Made by a program: the position numbers and the translations under genes. A stretch of 64,000 bases of DNA from Bacteroidota bacterium. Lineage in GTDB: Bacteria > Bacteroidota > Bacteroidia > Flavobacteriales_E > Vicingaceae. The DNA lies in NCBI GenBank assembly GCA_013112545.1, contig JABFGJ010000005.1, forward strand, positions 140,079 through 204,078, in the 5' to 3' direction. Shown here piece after piece: positions 1 to 9,209 of the stretch. Every line of letters starts with the position of its first letter. Within the stretch, counting starts at the first letter, position 1. Below the pieces are notes generated by a model, which worked only from the letters and a program-made list of their open reading frames with translations, did no database searches and was not told the DNA's origin.

Positions 1-624
1 CATATTCTGCCATCCTAACACTAATAAATTGGTATCTTTTAAAGCAGCAACATTCTTTAAATATTGTAGGCCCAGTTTTTTAGACATCATGGTGTCTTTC
101 TGGATGTGAAACAATACCATATCGTTAATTAAAGTGTATTGCCAAGCTCTATTTACTTCCTTTTTAGAAGTATCATGCTCCAATACATATGTCTCAAGCC
201 CTTTATTTAGTTTTACAGCTTGATCTAGGTTATTGTTATTCCTATAGTTAGAAATCAGATTAAACATGAGCTCAACATAAGCCATATCTAATTCTTGATT
301 AGTCTCAGGTATTAAAATCTTTTGTATTACATAGTCACAAAGCCTTTTAAAATCAATTTTTGGTGTTTTCTGAATGCTAACCATAAACGCAAGTAATTCT
401 TGATTACTTGGCTGTTCTTTTCTAATTATTTGAAATAGAGCTTTGTTTTCTAACTGGTATTTTTTATATATTAATCCAGCGGAATCTTTTTGATTCTCAT
501 ACAATTGATGAACGATGGATTTCACCACCTCTTCTCTGCTATACTCTTTAGATTCTAGTTGAGCTATGGCTCCTTGGTTTAAAAATAAAAACGAAAAGGC
601 TAATAAAGTATTTTTAATAAACAT
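1..624 (-). CDS. Exported helical protein, 3' end missing
   Basis: The frame is open for 208 codons from an ATG at 622-624 to the window edge, so the C-terminus is missing. It starts with a signal peptide (MFIKNTLLAFSFLF, then a likely cut after GAIAQ), so the product enters the periplasm. The visible remainder is hydrophilic and helix-rich, with evenly spaced Leu, Tyr and Ala, as in tetratricopeptide-like proteins. In Bacteroidota such N-termini often belong to TPR sensor kinases or TPR periplasmic proteins, but no kinase domain is visible here. I do not recognise a specific family. Reality of the gene is well supported by the long open frame and signal peptide; function is unknown. Confidence 0.7.
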   Translation of the reverse strand, partial: MFIKNTLLAFSFLFLNQGAIAQLESKEYSREEVVKSIVHQLYENQKDSAGLIYKKYQLENKALFQIIRKEQPSNQELLAFMVSIQKTPKIDFKRLCDYVIQKILIPETNQELDMAYVELMFNLISNYRNNNNLDQAVKLNKGLETYVLEHDTSKKEVNRAWQYTLINDMVLFHIQKDTMMSKKLGLQYLKNVAALKDTNLLVLGWQNM

Positions 625-687
625 GATTCTCTAAAAAAACTAAAATAGCTGTTTTTATTTAAAACGACTGTTCAATTGTGATTTAAT

Positions 688-1146
688 CTATAACAATCCA
701 AACAATTCTTTCATTTTATTCTCCCTAAAACTAAATATTTCATTCAGTTTTGGCCTAACTAAAATGGGCTCTAAAAATCGCCCAATAAAACCAAAAGGCA
801 CAACGTAGTCAATTATATCTGTCATTTCTACACCTCCTTCTATGGCTTTAAAATGGTGTTGATGATGCCAAATCTTATAGGGGCCTATGCGTTGTTCATC
901 AACAAAAAAAACTCGGTCATGTATGTGAGTAATTTCAGTCATCCAACGTATCGGAATATTTAAAACTGGTCTTACTTTGTATGTAATTATCATTCCATTA
1001 TACATAGAATCATTATATAGTTGTGAAGTGATATCAAAGCCCATATACTCAGGCGTAATCACTTTTAGATTCTTAGGGTTACTAAAAAATGCCCAAGCTT
1101 CATCAATAGAGATTGGTAGTCGAGTACTTGTTTTAAAAACGTGCAA
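688..1146 (-). CDS. SRPBCC family (START-like) ligand-binding protein
   Basis: A 152-residue cytoplasmic protein with the fold pattern of the SRPBCC/polyketide-cyclase-like superfamily. The N-terminus reads as a beta strand followed by PISIDEAWAFFSNPKNL, the usual helix-loop start, then alternating strands (WMTEITHI, HHFKAIEGGVEMTDIIDY), an FGFIGRFLEP segment and a long C-terminal helix. Such proteins bind small hydrophobic ligands; the ligand cannot be read from sequence. Length is normal for the family. It lies 63 bp downstream of the start of the truncated exported gene on the same strand, so a common transcript is possible. Family call is firm; biological role is unknown. Confidence 0.8.
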   Translation of the reverse strand: MHVFKTSTRLPISIDEAWAFFSNPKNLKVITPEYMGFDITSQLYNDSMYNGMIITYKVRPVLNIPIRWMTEITHIHDRVFFVDEQRIGPYKIWHHQHHFKAIEGGVEMTDIIDYVVPFGFIGRFLEPILVRPKLNEIFSFRENKMKELFGLL

Positions 1147-1461
1147 AATTTTTTAGTAGTTAACAAGCTGGTTTTACAATTGTTTGTTTCAATTATGTTA
1201 ACTGGCTTTTTTACTAGAGTAAACATTCTATAGTTATAATTTTTATAAATGATGGTTTTATTTTAACATGATGAAACCCTATTTAGAAGTTTCGATTAAC
1301 TCAACAATATAATACATCTAAAATATAAATGCCTTCGAATCAAGACACATGCAATTTTTATCAATTACCTTTACCGAACTATAAATGCAATTCTATGTAA
1401 TTGTGCAATTTTATTTTTAAGCATAACTAGATTTATAATCATACGTAACACGCACATTTAA
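1147..1461. other. AT-rich intergenic region between divergent genes
   Basis: 315 bases between the SRPBCC gene (minus) and the glycosyltransferase (plus). It is very AT-rich and must hold both promoters. A weak -7-like TACCTTTA is visible near 1368-1375, but I see no convincing paired element. GTTAAC occurs twice (about 1157 and 1197) without forming a long hairpin. No gene or structured RNA recognised. Confidence 0.5.
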
Positions 1462-2181
1462 ATGAAAACCCTGATCATTATTCCTTGTTACAATGAAGAA
1501 AATCGACTCCCAATCCAAGATTTTATTCATTTCTTTAAAGCTGAACAAGAAGATATTAGGTTCTTATTTGTGAACGACGGTAGCACTGATAATACTATTA
1601 ATATTTTAAATGATTTAGAAAAGAGGTTTCAAGTTGTTCGTGTTTTAGACCTGAAACAAAACGTAGGAAAAGCAGAAGCCGTTAGAACTGCCATGCTTAA
1701 AAGTGTTTCCACCGATTTCGATTATATCTGTTATTTTGATGCTGACTTAGCTACTCCATTAGAAGAGATTTATCAATTTATTGCTAAAGCAGAAAAATAT
1801 AATCCTCTAGTAATTATGGGTTCTAGAGTAAAACTATTGGGTATAACAAAAATAAAACGCAAATGGCATAGGCATTACTTTGGGCGTGTATTCGCCACCA
1901 TCGCAAGCAATATGCTAAAAATCCCAGTTTACGATACACAGTGTGGTGCTAAGATGATAAAAGCTTCTATTATTAAAGAGCTTTTTGCTTCACCATTTAT
2001 AAGTTCATGGTTGTTTGACGTAGAGATGTTATTTCGTTTGAAAAACCTCCAAGTGTATAATCAAAGTCAAACTCCTATTATAGAGCTTCCTTTGACTCGC
2101 TGGGAAGACAAAGGTGACTCTAAATTTCCTCTCAGCTATTTGTTTAAATTCCCTTTTGAATTGATTCGAATCTATTTATAG
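1462..2181 (+). CDS. Family 2 glycosyltransferase (dolichyl-phosphate glucosyltransferase-like)
   Basis: A 239-residue GT-A glycosyltransferase that would transfer a sugar from a nucleotide sugar, probably to a polyprenyl phosphate at the inner face of the membrane. It opens with IIPCYNEENRLP, then FVNDGSTDNT, which bind the nucleotide, and has a DAD metal site at about residues 93-95 in FDADLATPLEEI. That variant, and the DTQCGAKMI segment, are typical of Alg5-like enzymes. There is no C-terminal membrane segment. Its stop interlocks with the stop of the convergent membrane protein gene. The two membrane proteins that follow could be the GT-C enzymes using its lipid-linked sugar, which is inference. 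Confidence 0.85.
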   Translation: MKTLIIIPCYNEENRLPIQDFIHFFKAEQEDIRFLFVNDGSTDNTINILNDLEKRFQVVRVLDLKQNVGKAEAVRTAMLKSVSTDFDYICYFDADLATPLEEIYQFIAKAEKYNPLVIMGSRVKLLGITKIKRKWHRHYFGRVFATIASNMLKIPVYDTQCGAKMIKASIIKELFASPFISSWLFDVEMLFRLKNLQVYNQSQTPIIELPLTRWEDKGDSKFPLSYLFKFPFELIRIYL

Positions 2182-3591
2182 TATTCTTGACAAACTAACT
2201 CTTTCTGACGCAATTTTATCTTTAAATACTACTATTATTATTATTATCGCAAGCATAGGTATTAAAAATATTATTCGCCCTTGATATCGTGGAATTACAT
2301 TTGAAAGTGTTGCGCAAAATGCTGCATTAAAAAATAAACCACTAAAAATTGCAATTAGTAATAAATATGAGTTACCATCAATTTTTGCTTTATGTTTAAT
2401 GATGAAGTAAACTAATATTAAAAAAGATATAAATACGAGTATAGCCTCAACAACACTTTTATTTACAAATATAACATCCCTTGACGTTTGATTAGCTGAA
2501 TCATAACTATATAAATCGTCTTCATAATACTTTTCTATGATGTATCTTAAATCGTGTGGATTCATCTCCGATTGCTCAATTGTAATTAATTGCTTTAGTG
2601 TTCCTGTGAAAGCTAATGCTACAAAGTCGATTAATAATTTGTCATCTGATAATATATCTTTGATAAGCACTCCATAAGCTTCGTTTCTTTCTTCCCAACA
2701 AGTTGACCAGTTTCCTCTGCTCTTACAGTCTCCTAAATAAAGTGGACTGTTGTCGCTATACAAATAAAACCCAGCAGCAGGCCATTGATGAAATTGATCA
2801 ACATATCCACACAATTCTTTGTATGGCGGATTGAAATCAGGTGAATTACAATGTTTTTTCAAGTATTTATTTGCCAAACCACTTTCAATATAACGAGTAG
2901 CTAGAATTATATTATTAGTTCGTGAAATTATAAATCCATAGCCAAATGAATAGTTTATTGTAGAAATAGTAAGGAGGCTCACCCCAAATAATCCACCAAT
3001 TAAAACTAGCCTTCCAAATTTTCGTTTAAATTGTCCTTTAAGTATAAAATATATAGCTATTAAGCAGATAACCATAAAAACAATCGGAATATGTGAAAGG
3101 TGAGTAATAATAGAAAAAATTAGAATAATAGATAAGCAAGTTAGGTGAAATACATTTTTCTTATCTAGAATAATTAATAAAACAGCACTAACTAAAGATA
3201 TAGAAGTAAAAATATCAGCCACAACTTGTCCAGCATAATAGCCAACACCTGTAAATAGTCCTAAAAAAATTGCAATAAAAGTACTTATTGTTAAAGGTTG
3301 TTTTGCCTTAATTATAAATTTGCTAATCAAGTATAATAAATAATTAAAAAGCAGAGATTGAGCTATTACAACTAACCAAATACTCCAAGAAAGACTAATA
3401 TGTCTTACAAATAACCCATAAATTATCGGTCGATCGATAGGAACCTCACCGGAATGACCTGTAGCTAAATAAGTTCCTGAATCAGAAAACAACAAAGGAT
3501 ATCCATTTTTAATAGCAGGCCAAATAAGTATTATCGTAGATACCAATAAAAGAATACTATAAAAAATAATTTCTTTTCTAATCTTTATCAT
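2176..3591 (-). CDS. Polytopic membrane protein, possible GT-C glycosyltransferase
   Basis: A 471-residue protein with about ten hydrophobic segments. An acidic motif lies in the first loop (LLFSDSGTYLATG, around residues 34-46), and a long soluble stretch lies in the second half (about 235-355) with several cysteines. A first-loop acidic residue in a multi-pass protein of this size is the usual layout of GT-C enzymes that use lipid-linked sugars, but no named family is certain. The start overlaps the stop of the upstream membrane protein gene by 4 bp (ATGA), so the two are translationally coupled. Its 3' end overlaps the glycosyltransferase on the other strand by 6 bp. Confidence 0.7.
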   Translation of the reverse strand: MIKIRKEIIFYSILLLVSTIILIWPAIKNGYPLLFSDSGTYLATGHSGEVPIDRPIIYGLFVRHISLSWSIWLVVIAQSLLFNYLLYLISKFIIKAKQPLTISTFIAIFLGLFTGVGYYAGQVVADIFTSISLVSAVLLIILDKKNVFHLTCLSIILIFSIITHLSHIPIVFMVICLIAIYFILKGQFKRKFGRLVLIGGLFGVSLLTISTINYSFGYGFIISRTNNIILATRYIESGLANKYLKKHCNSPDFNPPYKELCGYVDQFHQWPAAGFYLYSDNSPLYLGDCKSRGNWSTCWEERNEAYGVLIKDILSDDKLLIDFVALAFTGTLKQLITIEQSEMNPHDLRYIIEKYYEDDLYSYDSANQTSRDVIFVNKSVVEAILVFISFLILVYFIIKHKAKIDGNSYLLLIAIFSGLFFNAAFCATLSNVIPRYQGRIIFLIPMLAIIIIIVVFKDKIASERVSLSRIL

Positions 3592-4943
3592 CTTTCACCC
3601 TTTATTGCTTTTTCATAATCTGGTTTTACTAATAACTCATAATACTCATTATCAACATTTAATGTGCCAAAACTTTTAGTAAACGCTTGAAAAGTCATTG
3701 AGTCATAATGCAATGAACCTTTAATATACTGTTCGTTTTGAAAAAAATTAAGCCCAACAAGTAAAGCAATTAGAACAAGAAATGGAACTTTTATCTTGTA
3801 AGATAACTTTAAAATATAATTAACTAATACACCAATCGGTATAATCAAAAGTGGATAAATATCTATTAAAGCTCTCATTCCAAATGAACCTCCATACCAC
3901 CAACACCACCAAGAAAAAGTAATGTATAAATGAATCGTCAGGAAAAGAAGTAGAGTTGATTTATACTTTTGAATTATGTCATTTCTAAGAAAAAGGCCAA
4001 TCATAGCTAAAGACATCAAAGGTGTATAAATCAGCCATCCTTTTCTAAAACCAAACAATCCATTTAATAATTTGGAGTCATGAAAGAAATAGCTTTCTTC
4101 GGGATTTAAACAAAAGAACCAATCTCCTGTATTGTATTTCCAATATAATAATTGAGGTATAATCACTAACAAGCACCCTAAAATGGCATAGATGACTTGC
4201 TTATAATTGTTTACAAATAATCTTAGTCGCTGTTTAAATTCAGGAAAAGATCGAATTCCCATAAAAAGAAAGAACAACAATACAGTTATATTAATTGGTT
4301 GAATTAATATAATCAAACCAGTCATAACTCCTAAAATGAATAAATACTTTGAACTCTGAACCTGATGCCATTTGATTGCATAATAGAAAAATACCGCAAT
4401 GGAAAAGAAGCTAAAGACGTGGCTCATTCCAGGTTCATGAACTACATAATTGACTATATTAGTACCAATACTTACAATTAATATTGTTATTGCTGTTACA
4501 TTCTCATTAAAGTAGTTGAGCAATATTTTTCTAACAAAAACTAACCCTAGTATATAAAATAAAAAAGAGCTGAGCACAATTGCTAATCTATAAGGCTTAG
4601 TATAACCATTATTTAGATATCCAAATTGATTTGACAATTGATGAGCAAGCACAAAAAAAGGCATATAAAAGTATGAAACTCCAATAGTCTTTATAAAAAC
4701 TCTTCCATCATTTTTGGTGTTTTTAAACCAAATTTTTTGTTTTACAGAAGGATACATTCTATCCCAATATGCTAAAGAGGCATCTTGATAAATAAATATG
4801 GCTGGCAAATAACCATAATAACTAATAACATCATTTGAAATTATTTTATCATCATTTCTCCAATGCTTATTAGATAAAACAAGGCTCGCAATTATTACGG
4901 AACAAATAACAATACTCAACTGACTCAGTGAAACCTTAACCAT
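3588..4943 (-). CDS. Polytopic membrane protein, possible GT-C glycosyltransferase
   Basis: About 451 residues from the preferred ATG at 4941-4943 (MVKVSLSQLS). An in-frame ATG at 5030 exists but would overlap the ABC transporter gene by 95 bp. The chosen start has a good AAAGGAG ribosome site a few bases upstream and an 8-bp overlap with the ABC stop. Around ten membrane spans are visible. The first loop carries SNDVISYYGYLPA, and later loops are rich in Trp and Tyr (WWCWWYGGSFG), as in membrane glycosyltransferases of the PMT/ArnT type. It may work with the coupled downstream membrane protein and the nearby GT2 enzyme; this is inference from order and topology. Confidence 0.7.
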   Translation of the reverse strand: MVKVSLSQLSIVICSVIIASLVLSNKHWRNDDKIISNDVISYYGYLPAIFIYQDASLAYWDRMYPSVKQKIWFKNTKNDGRVFIKTIGVSYFYMPFFVLAHQLSNQFGYLNNGYTKPYRLAIVLSSFLFYILGLVFVRKILLNYFNENVTAITILIVSIGTNIVNYVVHEPGMSHVFSFFSIAVFFYYAIKWHQVQSSKYLFILGVMTGLIILIQPINITVLLFFLFMGIRSFPEFKQRLRLFVNNYKQVIYAILGCLLVIIPQLLYWKYNTGDWFFCLNPEESYFFHDSKLLNGLFGFRKGWLIYTPLMSLAMIGLFLRNDIIQKYKSTLLLFLTIHLYITFSWWCWWYGGSFGMRALIDIYPLLIIPIGVLVNYILKLSYKIKVPFLVLIALLVGLNFFQNEQYIKGSLHYDSMTFQAFTKSFGTLNVDNEYYELLVKPDYEKAIKGER

Positions 4944-6669
4944 AGATCTCTTCTCCTTTTGGTATTGCAGCAATAAGCTTTTTAGTATATTCTTTTTGTG
5001 GGGCATCGTAAACATCTTCCGAAATCCCAATCTCCTCCACCTTGCCTTGATTCATTACTACAATTCTATCTGACATGTATTTCACCACTGATAAATCATG
5101 TGAAATAAAGATATATGTAAAATTAAACTGTTGTTTTAAATCGTTAAGCAAATTTAAAACCTGTGCTTGCACAGAGACATCTAATGCAGAAACAGATTCA
5201 TCGCAAATAATAAACTTTGGTGATAATGCTAATGCTCGTGCTATACAAATTCGTTGTCTTTGACCACCCGAAAATTCATGTGGATACCGATTAAATTGCT
5301 CAGCCTTTAAGCCTACGGTTTCCATTAAATCAATTACTTTTTCTTTCCTTACTTTTTGATTCCCATAAACGTTATGTACTGACATGGGCTCTACTATTGC
5401 GTCGCCCACTCTCATCCTAGGGTTTAACGAAGAATAAGGATCTTGAAAAATAATTTGCAAATCTTTTCGAAAAGGCCTTAACTCTTTTGAAGTTAAATCT
5501 CTCAAATTAGTATTCTTATATATTACCTCACCTGAAGTAGGCCTAATCAATTGTAAAACTGATCTCCCTAGAGTTGTTTTACCGCATCCAGATTCGCCAA
5601 CTAATCCTAATGTTTCCCCTTCATAAACATCAAATGAAATATCATCCACAGCTTTCACATGATCTACTGTTTTTTTTAGTAAACCCTTTTGTATTGGAAA
5701 GTAAGTTTTTAGATTTCTTACTTCAATCAACTTCGGTTTGTGATACAATTCTTTTAATTGAGAAGTCCGTTCTTCATTACTTATCTTAATCTCATTAAAA
5801 ACAGTACTAATTTCCTTGTTCTGTGCTGTCAAAAAGTCTTGTACAATTGGCAATCGCTTTAGCCTGTAATCCAACGGAGGCCTACAAGCTAACAAGCCTT
5901 TAGTATAGGGATGTGCCGGATACTTAAATATATTCCGTGTCGTGTTTTGTTCTACAATAGTACCGGCTTGCATTACAATAACTTTATCTGCAATTTCTGC
6001 AACAACTCCTAAATCATGAGTGATAAAAACAACTCCCATGTTGTGCTTTTTTTGCAAGCTTTTAATCAATTGCAAAATATGTTTCTGAACCGTTACATCT
6101 AATGCTGTAGTTGGCTCATCTGCTATCAACAACTTGGGCTCGCAACACATGGCCATAGCAATCATTACTCGTTGCTTTTGACCTCCCGATATCTGATGAG
6201 GATAAGCATCAAATAGCTGTTCTGCTCTTGGAAGTTGAACCTCATTAAACCATTTAATAGCCTCTTCTTTTGCCTTCGTTTTATTATAGCCCATGTGTAA
6301 TCTGATCGCTTCCGCAACTTGTTCACCACAAGTAATAACTGGGTTCAATGAAGTCATAGGCTCCTGAAAAATCATTGCGATTTCATTGCCCCTTAGTTTT
6401 CTAAGCTGATTTTCATTTTGTTTTAAAACATCAATACTTGACTCTCCTTGTTGAAATAAAATACTACCTGATTTTATTTTGGCAGATTTTGGCAATAATC
6501 CAATGGTTGCTAAAGAAGTGAGTGATTTTCCTGATCCTGACTCTCCAACTACTCCAAGGGTCTCCCCTTTTTCTATAGAAAATGAGATTCCACTAACCGC
6601 AAAATGCTCCTCTATATCATTTCCAAAGCTAATGGATAGGTTTTTAATTTCAAGTAATGGTAAATTCAT
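4936..6669 (-). CDS. Fused dual ATPase of an oligopeptide-type ABC transporter
   Basis: A 577-residue protein with two complete ABC ATPase domains, corresponding to fused DppD and DppF (as in YejF). Domain 1 has Walker A GESGSGKS at 42-49, signature SGGQKQR at 161-167 and Walker B LLIADEP at 180-186. Domain 2 has GESGCGKT at 358-365, SGGQRQR at 467-473 and FIICDE at 486-491. A short oligopeptide-family segment with PAHPYTKGLL follows the first domain. It would power peptide import, or export of a similar solute, through permeases that are not encoded nearby. It starts 1 bp after the stop of the exonuclease gene and overlaps the downstream membrane protein gene by 8 bp, so the whole run is probably one operon. 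Confidence 0.93.
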   Translation of the reverse strand: MNLPLLEIKNLSISFGNDIEEHFAVSGISFSIEKGETLGVVGESGSGKSLTSLATIGLLPKSAKIKSGSILFQQGESSIDVLKQNENQLRKLRGNEIAMIFQEPMTSLNPVITCGEQVAEAIRLHMGYNKTKAKEEAIKWFNEVQLPRAEQLFDAYPHQISGGQKQRVMIAMAMCCEPKLLIADEPTTALDVTVQKHILQLIKSLQKKHNMGVVFITHDLGVVAEIADKVIVMQAGTIVEQNTTRNIFKYPAHPYTKGLLACRPPLDYRLKRLPIVQDFLTAQNKEISTVFNEIKISNEERTSQLKELYHKPKLIEVRNLKTYFPIQKGLLKKTVDHVKAVDDISFDVYEGETLGLVGESGCGKTTLGRSVLQLIRPTSGEVIYKNTNLRDLTSKELRPFRKDLQIIFQDPYSSLNPRMRVGDAIVEPMSVHNVYGNQKVRKEKVIDLMETVGLKAEQFNRYPHEFSGGQRQRICIARALALSPKFIICDESVSALDVSVQAQVLNLLNDLKQQFNFTYIFISHDLSVVKYMSDRIVVMNQGKVEEIGISEDVYDAPQKEYTKKLIAAIPKGEEIYG

Positions 6670-7395
6670 TTAATCTTTAGAGCGATAAATTTCTGATTTT
6701 TTAATCCCTTCAACTCCTTTATAAGCTAATAATAGCTGAGCTATTGCTATTACGTCGTCTTCGCAATACTGCACAATTTTCTCCAAATTACCTTCTTCCC
6801 AATAAACTCGTCCTACATCACTTCCGTCCATATCAGTTTTGGGAGATTCTATTCCAAACAATGCAGTCAGTAGATCTAAAGAAGTATAATGTTTGTAGTC
6901 ACCAAATTTCCACAACTGAAGAGTATCAAGATGTTGAACTTCCCAAGGTTTTCTACCTGCGATATCTAACAAATACGGTAATGGAAGTTGATTTACAAGT
7001 ATCCTTCTTGCTAAATATGGAAAGTCAAACTCCTTTCCATTATGCGCACATAAAAGATAGTTGGGTGATTCGAAATATTTAGTTAACATTTCACCAAATT
7101 GGGATAATAGTTCTTTTTCATTATCCCCATAAAATGATTTAACTCGAAATTGTCTTTTCCCATTTATCTCTCTATAAAGTCCAACTGATATACATATTAC
7201 TTTCCCAAACTCTGCATAAATAGCGGCTTTTGTATATATGTCCTCAGGGCTTTCATCATTATTGATAAGAAAGCTAGCTTTTTTATCCCAGAGTTTTTTC
7301 CACTTTTTTGGTAGTTTTTGATATGTTTTATAATTAGATACGGTTTCAATATCTAAAAATACAATCCGGTCTAGTCGAATGTTTTCTAACATCAC
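6670..7395 (-). CDS. Predicted 3'-5' exonuclease related to PolB
   Basis: A 241-residue DnaQ-superfamily nuclease of the stand-alone PolB-exonuclease-like group. Exo I is VFLDIETVS (D15, E17), Exo II is AHNGKEFDFPYL (D124) and Exo III is YCEDDVIAIAQLL near residue 217, giving all the metal-binding acids of a DEDD nuclease. There is no polymerase domain. It probably acts on single-stranded DNA or RNA ends in the cytoplasm; the substrate is unknown. It sits 17 bp after the SpoIIE phosphatase start region on the same strand and is followed directly by the ABC ATPase. The family call is firm. Confidence 0.88.
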   Translation of the reverse strand: MMLENIRLDRIVFLDIETVSNYKTYQKLPKKWKKLWDKKASFLINNDESPEDIYTKAAIYAEFGKVICISVGLYREINGKRQFRVKSFYGDNEKELLSQFGEMLTKYFESPNYLLCAHNGKEFDFPYLARRILVNQLPLPYLLDIAGRKPWEVQHLDTLQLWKFGDYKHYTSLDLLTALFGIESPKTDMDGSDVGRVYWEEGNLEKIVQYCEDDVIAIAQLLLAYKGVEGIKKSEIYRSKD

Positions 7396-7412
7396 TTTTT
7401 TTTAGGTTAGAA

Positions 7413-9200
7413 CTATACTCTTACTCCTATAACTAAAATATCATCTACTTGTTCTTCATCTTTCATCCAATCAAATAAAGACTCTTTTAATAGTTCTTTT
7501 TGTTGAGATAATTCTTTTGTGCCAATTTCCACTAACAATTCTCTAAATCGTTTATACATAAACTTTTTCCCTCTTGGTCCGCCAAACTGATCTGCATAAC
7601 CATCTGAAAAAATATAGATTTGATCTCCTTTTTCAAGTTGAATTTTATTGTTTGTAAAGTTTGATGGCTCTTCATCTACAAAAGAGCCTATTGGAAATTT
7701 ATTCCCCTTAACTTGAATTATCTCATCATTTCTCAATAAATATAGAGGATTAAATGCTCCTGCATATTCTAACTCCAATGTTTTATAATCAAGAGAGCAA
7801 ATTGCAATGTCCATCCCATCTTTATTTGTAGAATTTGCTTCTTTTTGATGTAAAGTTTCAGATACGCCTCGATTTAAATGATCTAATATTTCTGCAGGAT
7901 TAGAACCTCCCGTAGTAATAATGGCTTGTTTTAATTGGTTAAAACCCACAATAGACATAAATGCACCGGGAACACCGTGTCCGGTGCAATCTACAGCTGC
8001 AAAAAACACTTTGTCGTTAGCTTCACCTAACCAATAAAAATCGCCACTAACTATGTCTTTTGGTCTATATAAAATAAATGAGTCAGGCAACATTCTTTTT
8101 ACTTGATAGTCTGGTGGCAAGATAGCTTCCTGAATTTTTTGAGCATATTTAATACTATCTGTTACTTGTTCAAAGTATTCTTCAATTTGAGACCTTTGTT
8201 TATCAATTTCTTCCTTTTGAGCTACAACCTCAGCTGTTCTTTGTCTAACTTTTTCTTCAAGGAATCGTTCATTTTCTGCTAAGTCGTCACGCATTTTCAA
8301 AAGTGCAATTCCAAGAGAATCTTTGCTACTTAAAGGTTTATAGCTAGTTTCAAATTTGCCAGCTCCCACTTCTTGAGCAAAATCTTTAGTCCGTTTTAAG
8401 CCATCAACTACATTGTTCATCGCTGCTGTCATCTCGCCAATCTCATCTACTCCTTCTTTCATTCGAGTTTTAGGGAATACTCCTCGACCCAGTTTAACGG
8501 CAATCGCTTTTAACGCAATGATAGGCCGAACTATGGTTCTAGTAGTATAAACAGCAATGATTATCCCTAATACAATTAAAGCGATTCCTAAGTTTCTTGT
8601 TAGAAATTTTAGCCGTTCAAACGAAGCAAACATTTCTTCATTAAGACTAAGTGCACTTTGTTTTTGATCTTTAATTAAGACATCTAAATCAGCTAAAACC
8701 TGTTTTGTTAATCGATAAACATCTCCACCTTCTTCAACACTTGTTTGCGCATTTAATTTTGCAAAAGCATCTTCATAGTCATCAAAAGATTGTAGTGCAT
8801 ATATAACGTCTATGTTTTGTGTTTCAAACAAAAGGTCTATTGTTTCAAACAAATGCAATAATGAATCTTGCTCATGTGACTCCCAAGCTTTTGATAGTTC
8901 AGATAACTCAGCTTTTAAAACAGGATAAACATCCTTGCGAAATTCCAACAATCGCTCTTTATCTTCATGAGCCTTTTGCTCTTTAATCCAGGTTTCTAGA
9001 AACAGTTTGGTTTCTAGAACAGAAAATTTTAATTCTTGTAAAGATTTTACAGATGGAGTATTAACGGAAGCGATACGATCATTAATACCTCTACTCTCTT
9101 GAAGCGTGTCATAAGTTGTGACAAAAACTATTAGAGTAAGAAAAATTAAGATTCCAAAACCAATACCTATTTTGCGCCCAATAGTTAACCTAAATCTCAT
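7413..9200 (-). CDS. HAMP-containing SpoIIE/PP2C protein phosphatase
   Basis: A 595-residue inner-membrane phosphatase. Layout: TM1 at about 9-28, a helical periplasmic domain at 30-195, TM2 at about 200-218, HAMP at about 220-275, a coiled coil at 305-350 and a SpoIIE-type PP2C domain from about 370 to the end. Metal-binding motifs are visible as DIVSGDFYWL, VDCTGHGVPGAFMS and FSDGYADQFGG. Such enzymes dephosphorylate STAS anti-anti-sigma factors in partner-switching pathways; no STAS or anti-sigma kinase is present in this window. It is the last gene of a YfiR-TPR-phosphatase operon, 9 bp after the TPR gene, so the two upstream exported proteins probably feed its periplasmic sensor. Confidence 0.9.
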   Translation of the reverse strand: MRFRLTIGRKIGIGFGILIFLTLIVFVTTYDTLQESRGINDRIASVNTPSVKSLQELKFSVLETKLFLETWIKEQKAHEDKERLLEFRKDVYPVLKAELSELSKAWESHEQDSLLHLFETIDLLFETQNIDVIYALQSFDDYEDAFAKLNAQTSVEEGGDVYRLTKQVLADLDVLIKDQKQSALSLNEEMFASFERLKFLTRNLGIALIVLGIIIAVYTTRTIVRPIIALKAIAVKLGRGVFPKTRMKEGVDEIGEMTAAMNNVVDGLKRTKDFAQEVGAGKFETSYKPLSSKDSLGIALLKMRDDLAENERFLEEKVRQRTAEVVAQKEEIDKQRSQIEEYFEQVTDSIKYAQKIQEAILPPDYQVKRMLPDSFILYRPKDIVSGDFYWLGEANDKVFFAAVDCTGHGVPGAFMSIVGFNQLKQAIITTGGSNPAEILDHLNRGVSETLHQKEANSTNKDGMDIAICSLDYKTLELEYAGAFNPLYLLRNDEIIQVKGNKFPIGSFVDEEPSNFTNNKIQLEKGDQIYIFSDGYADQFGGPRGKKFMYKRFRELLVEIGTKELSQQKELLKESLFDWMKDEEQVDDILVIGVRV

Positions 9201-9209
9201 TGAATAAAG

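Noticed and set aside
1147..1461. GTTAAC repeats as a terminator or operator
   Set aside because: Only short, imperfectly paired copies, with no stable hairpin and no T-run.
3588..5030. Start of the membrane protein at 5030
   Set aside because: It would overlap the ABC ATPase gene by 95 bp; the ATG at 4943 has a ribosome site and 8-bp coupling.
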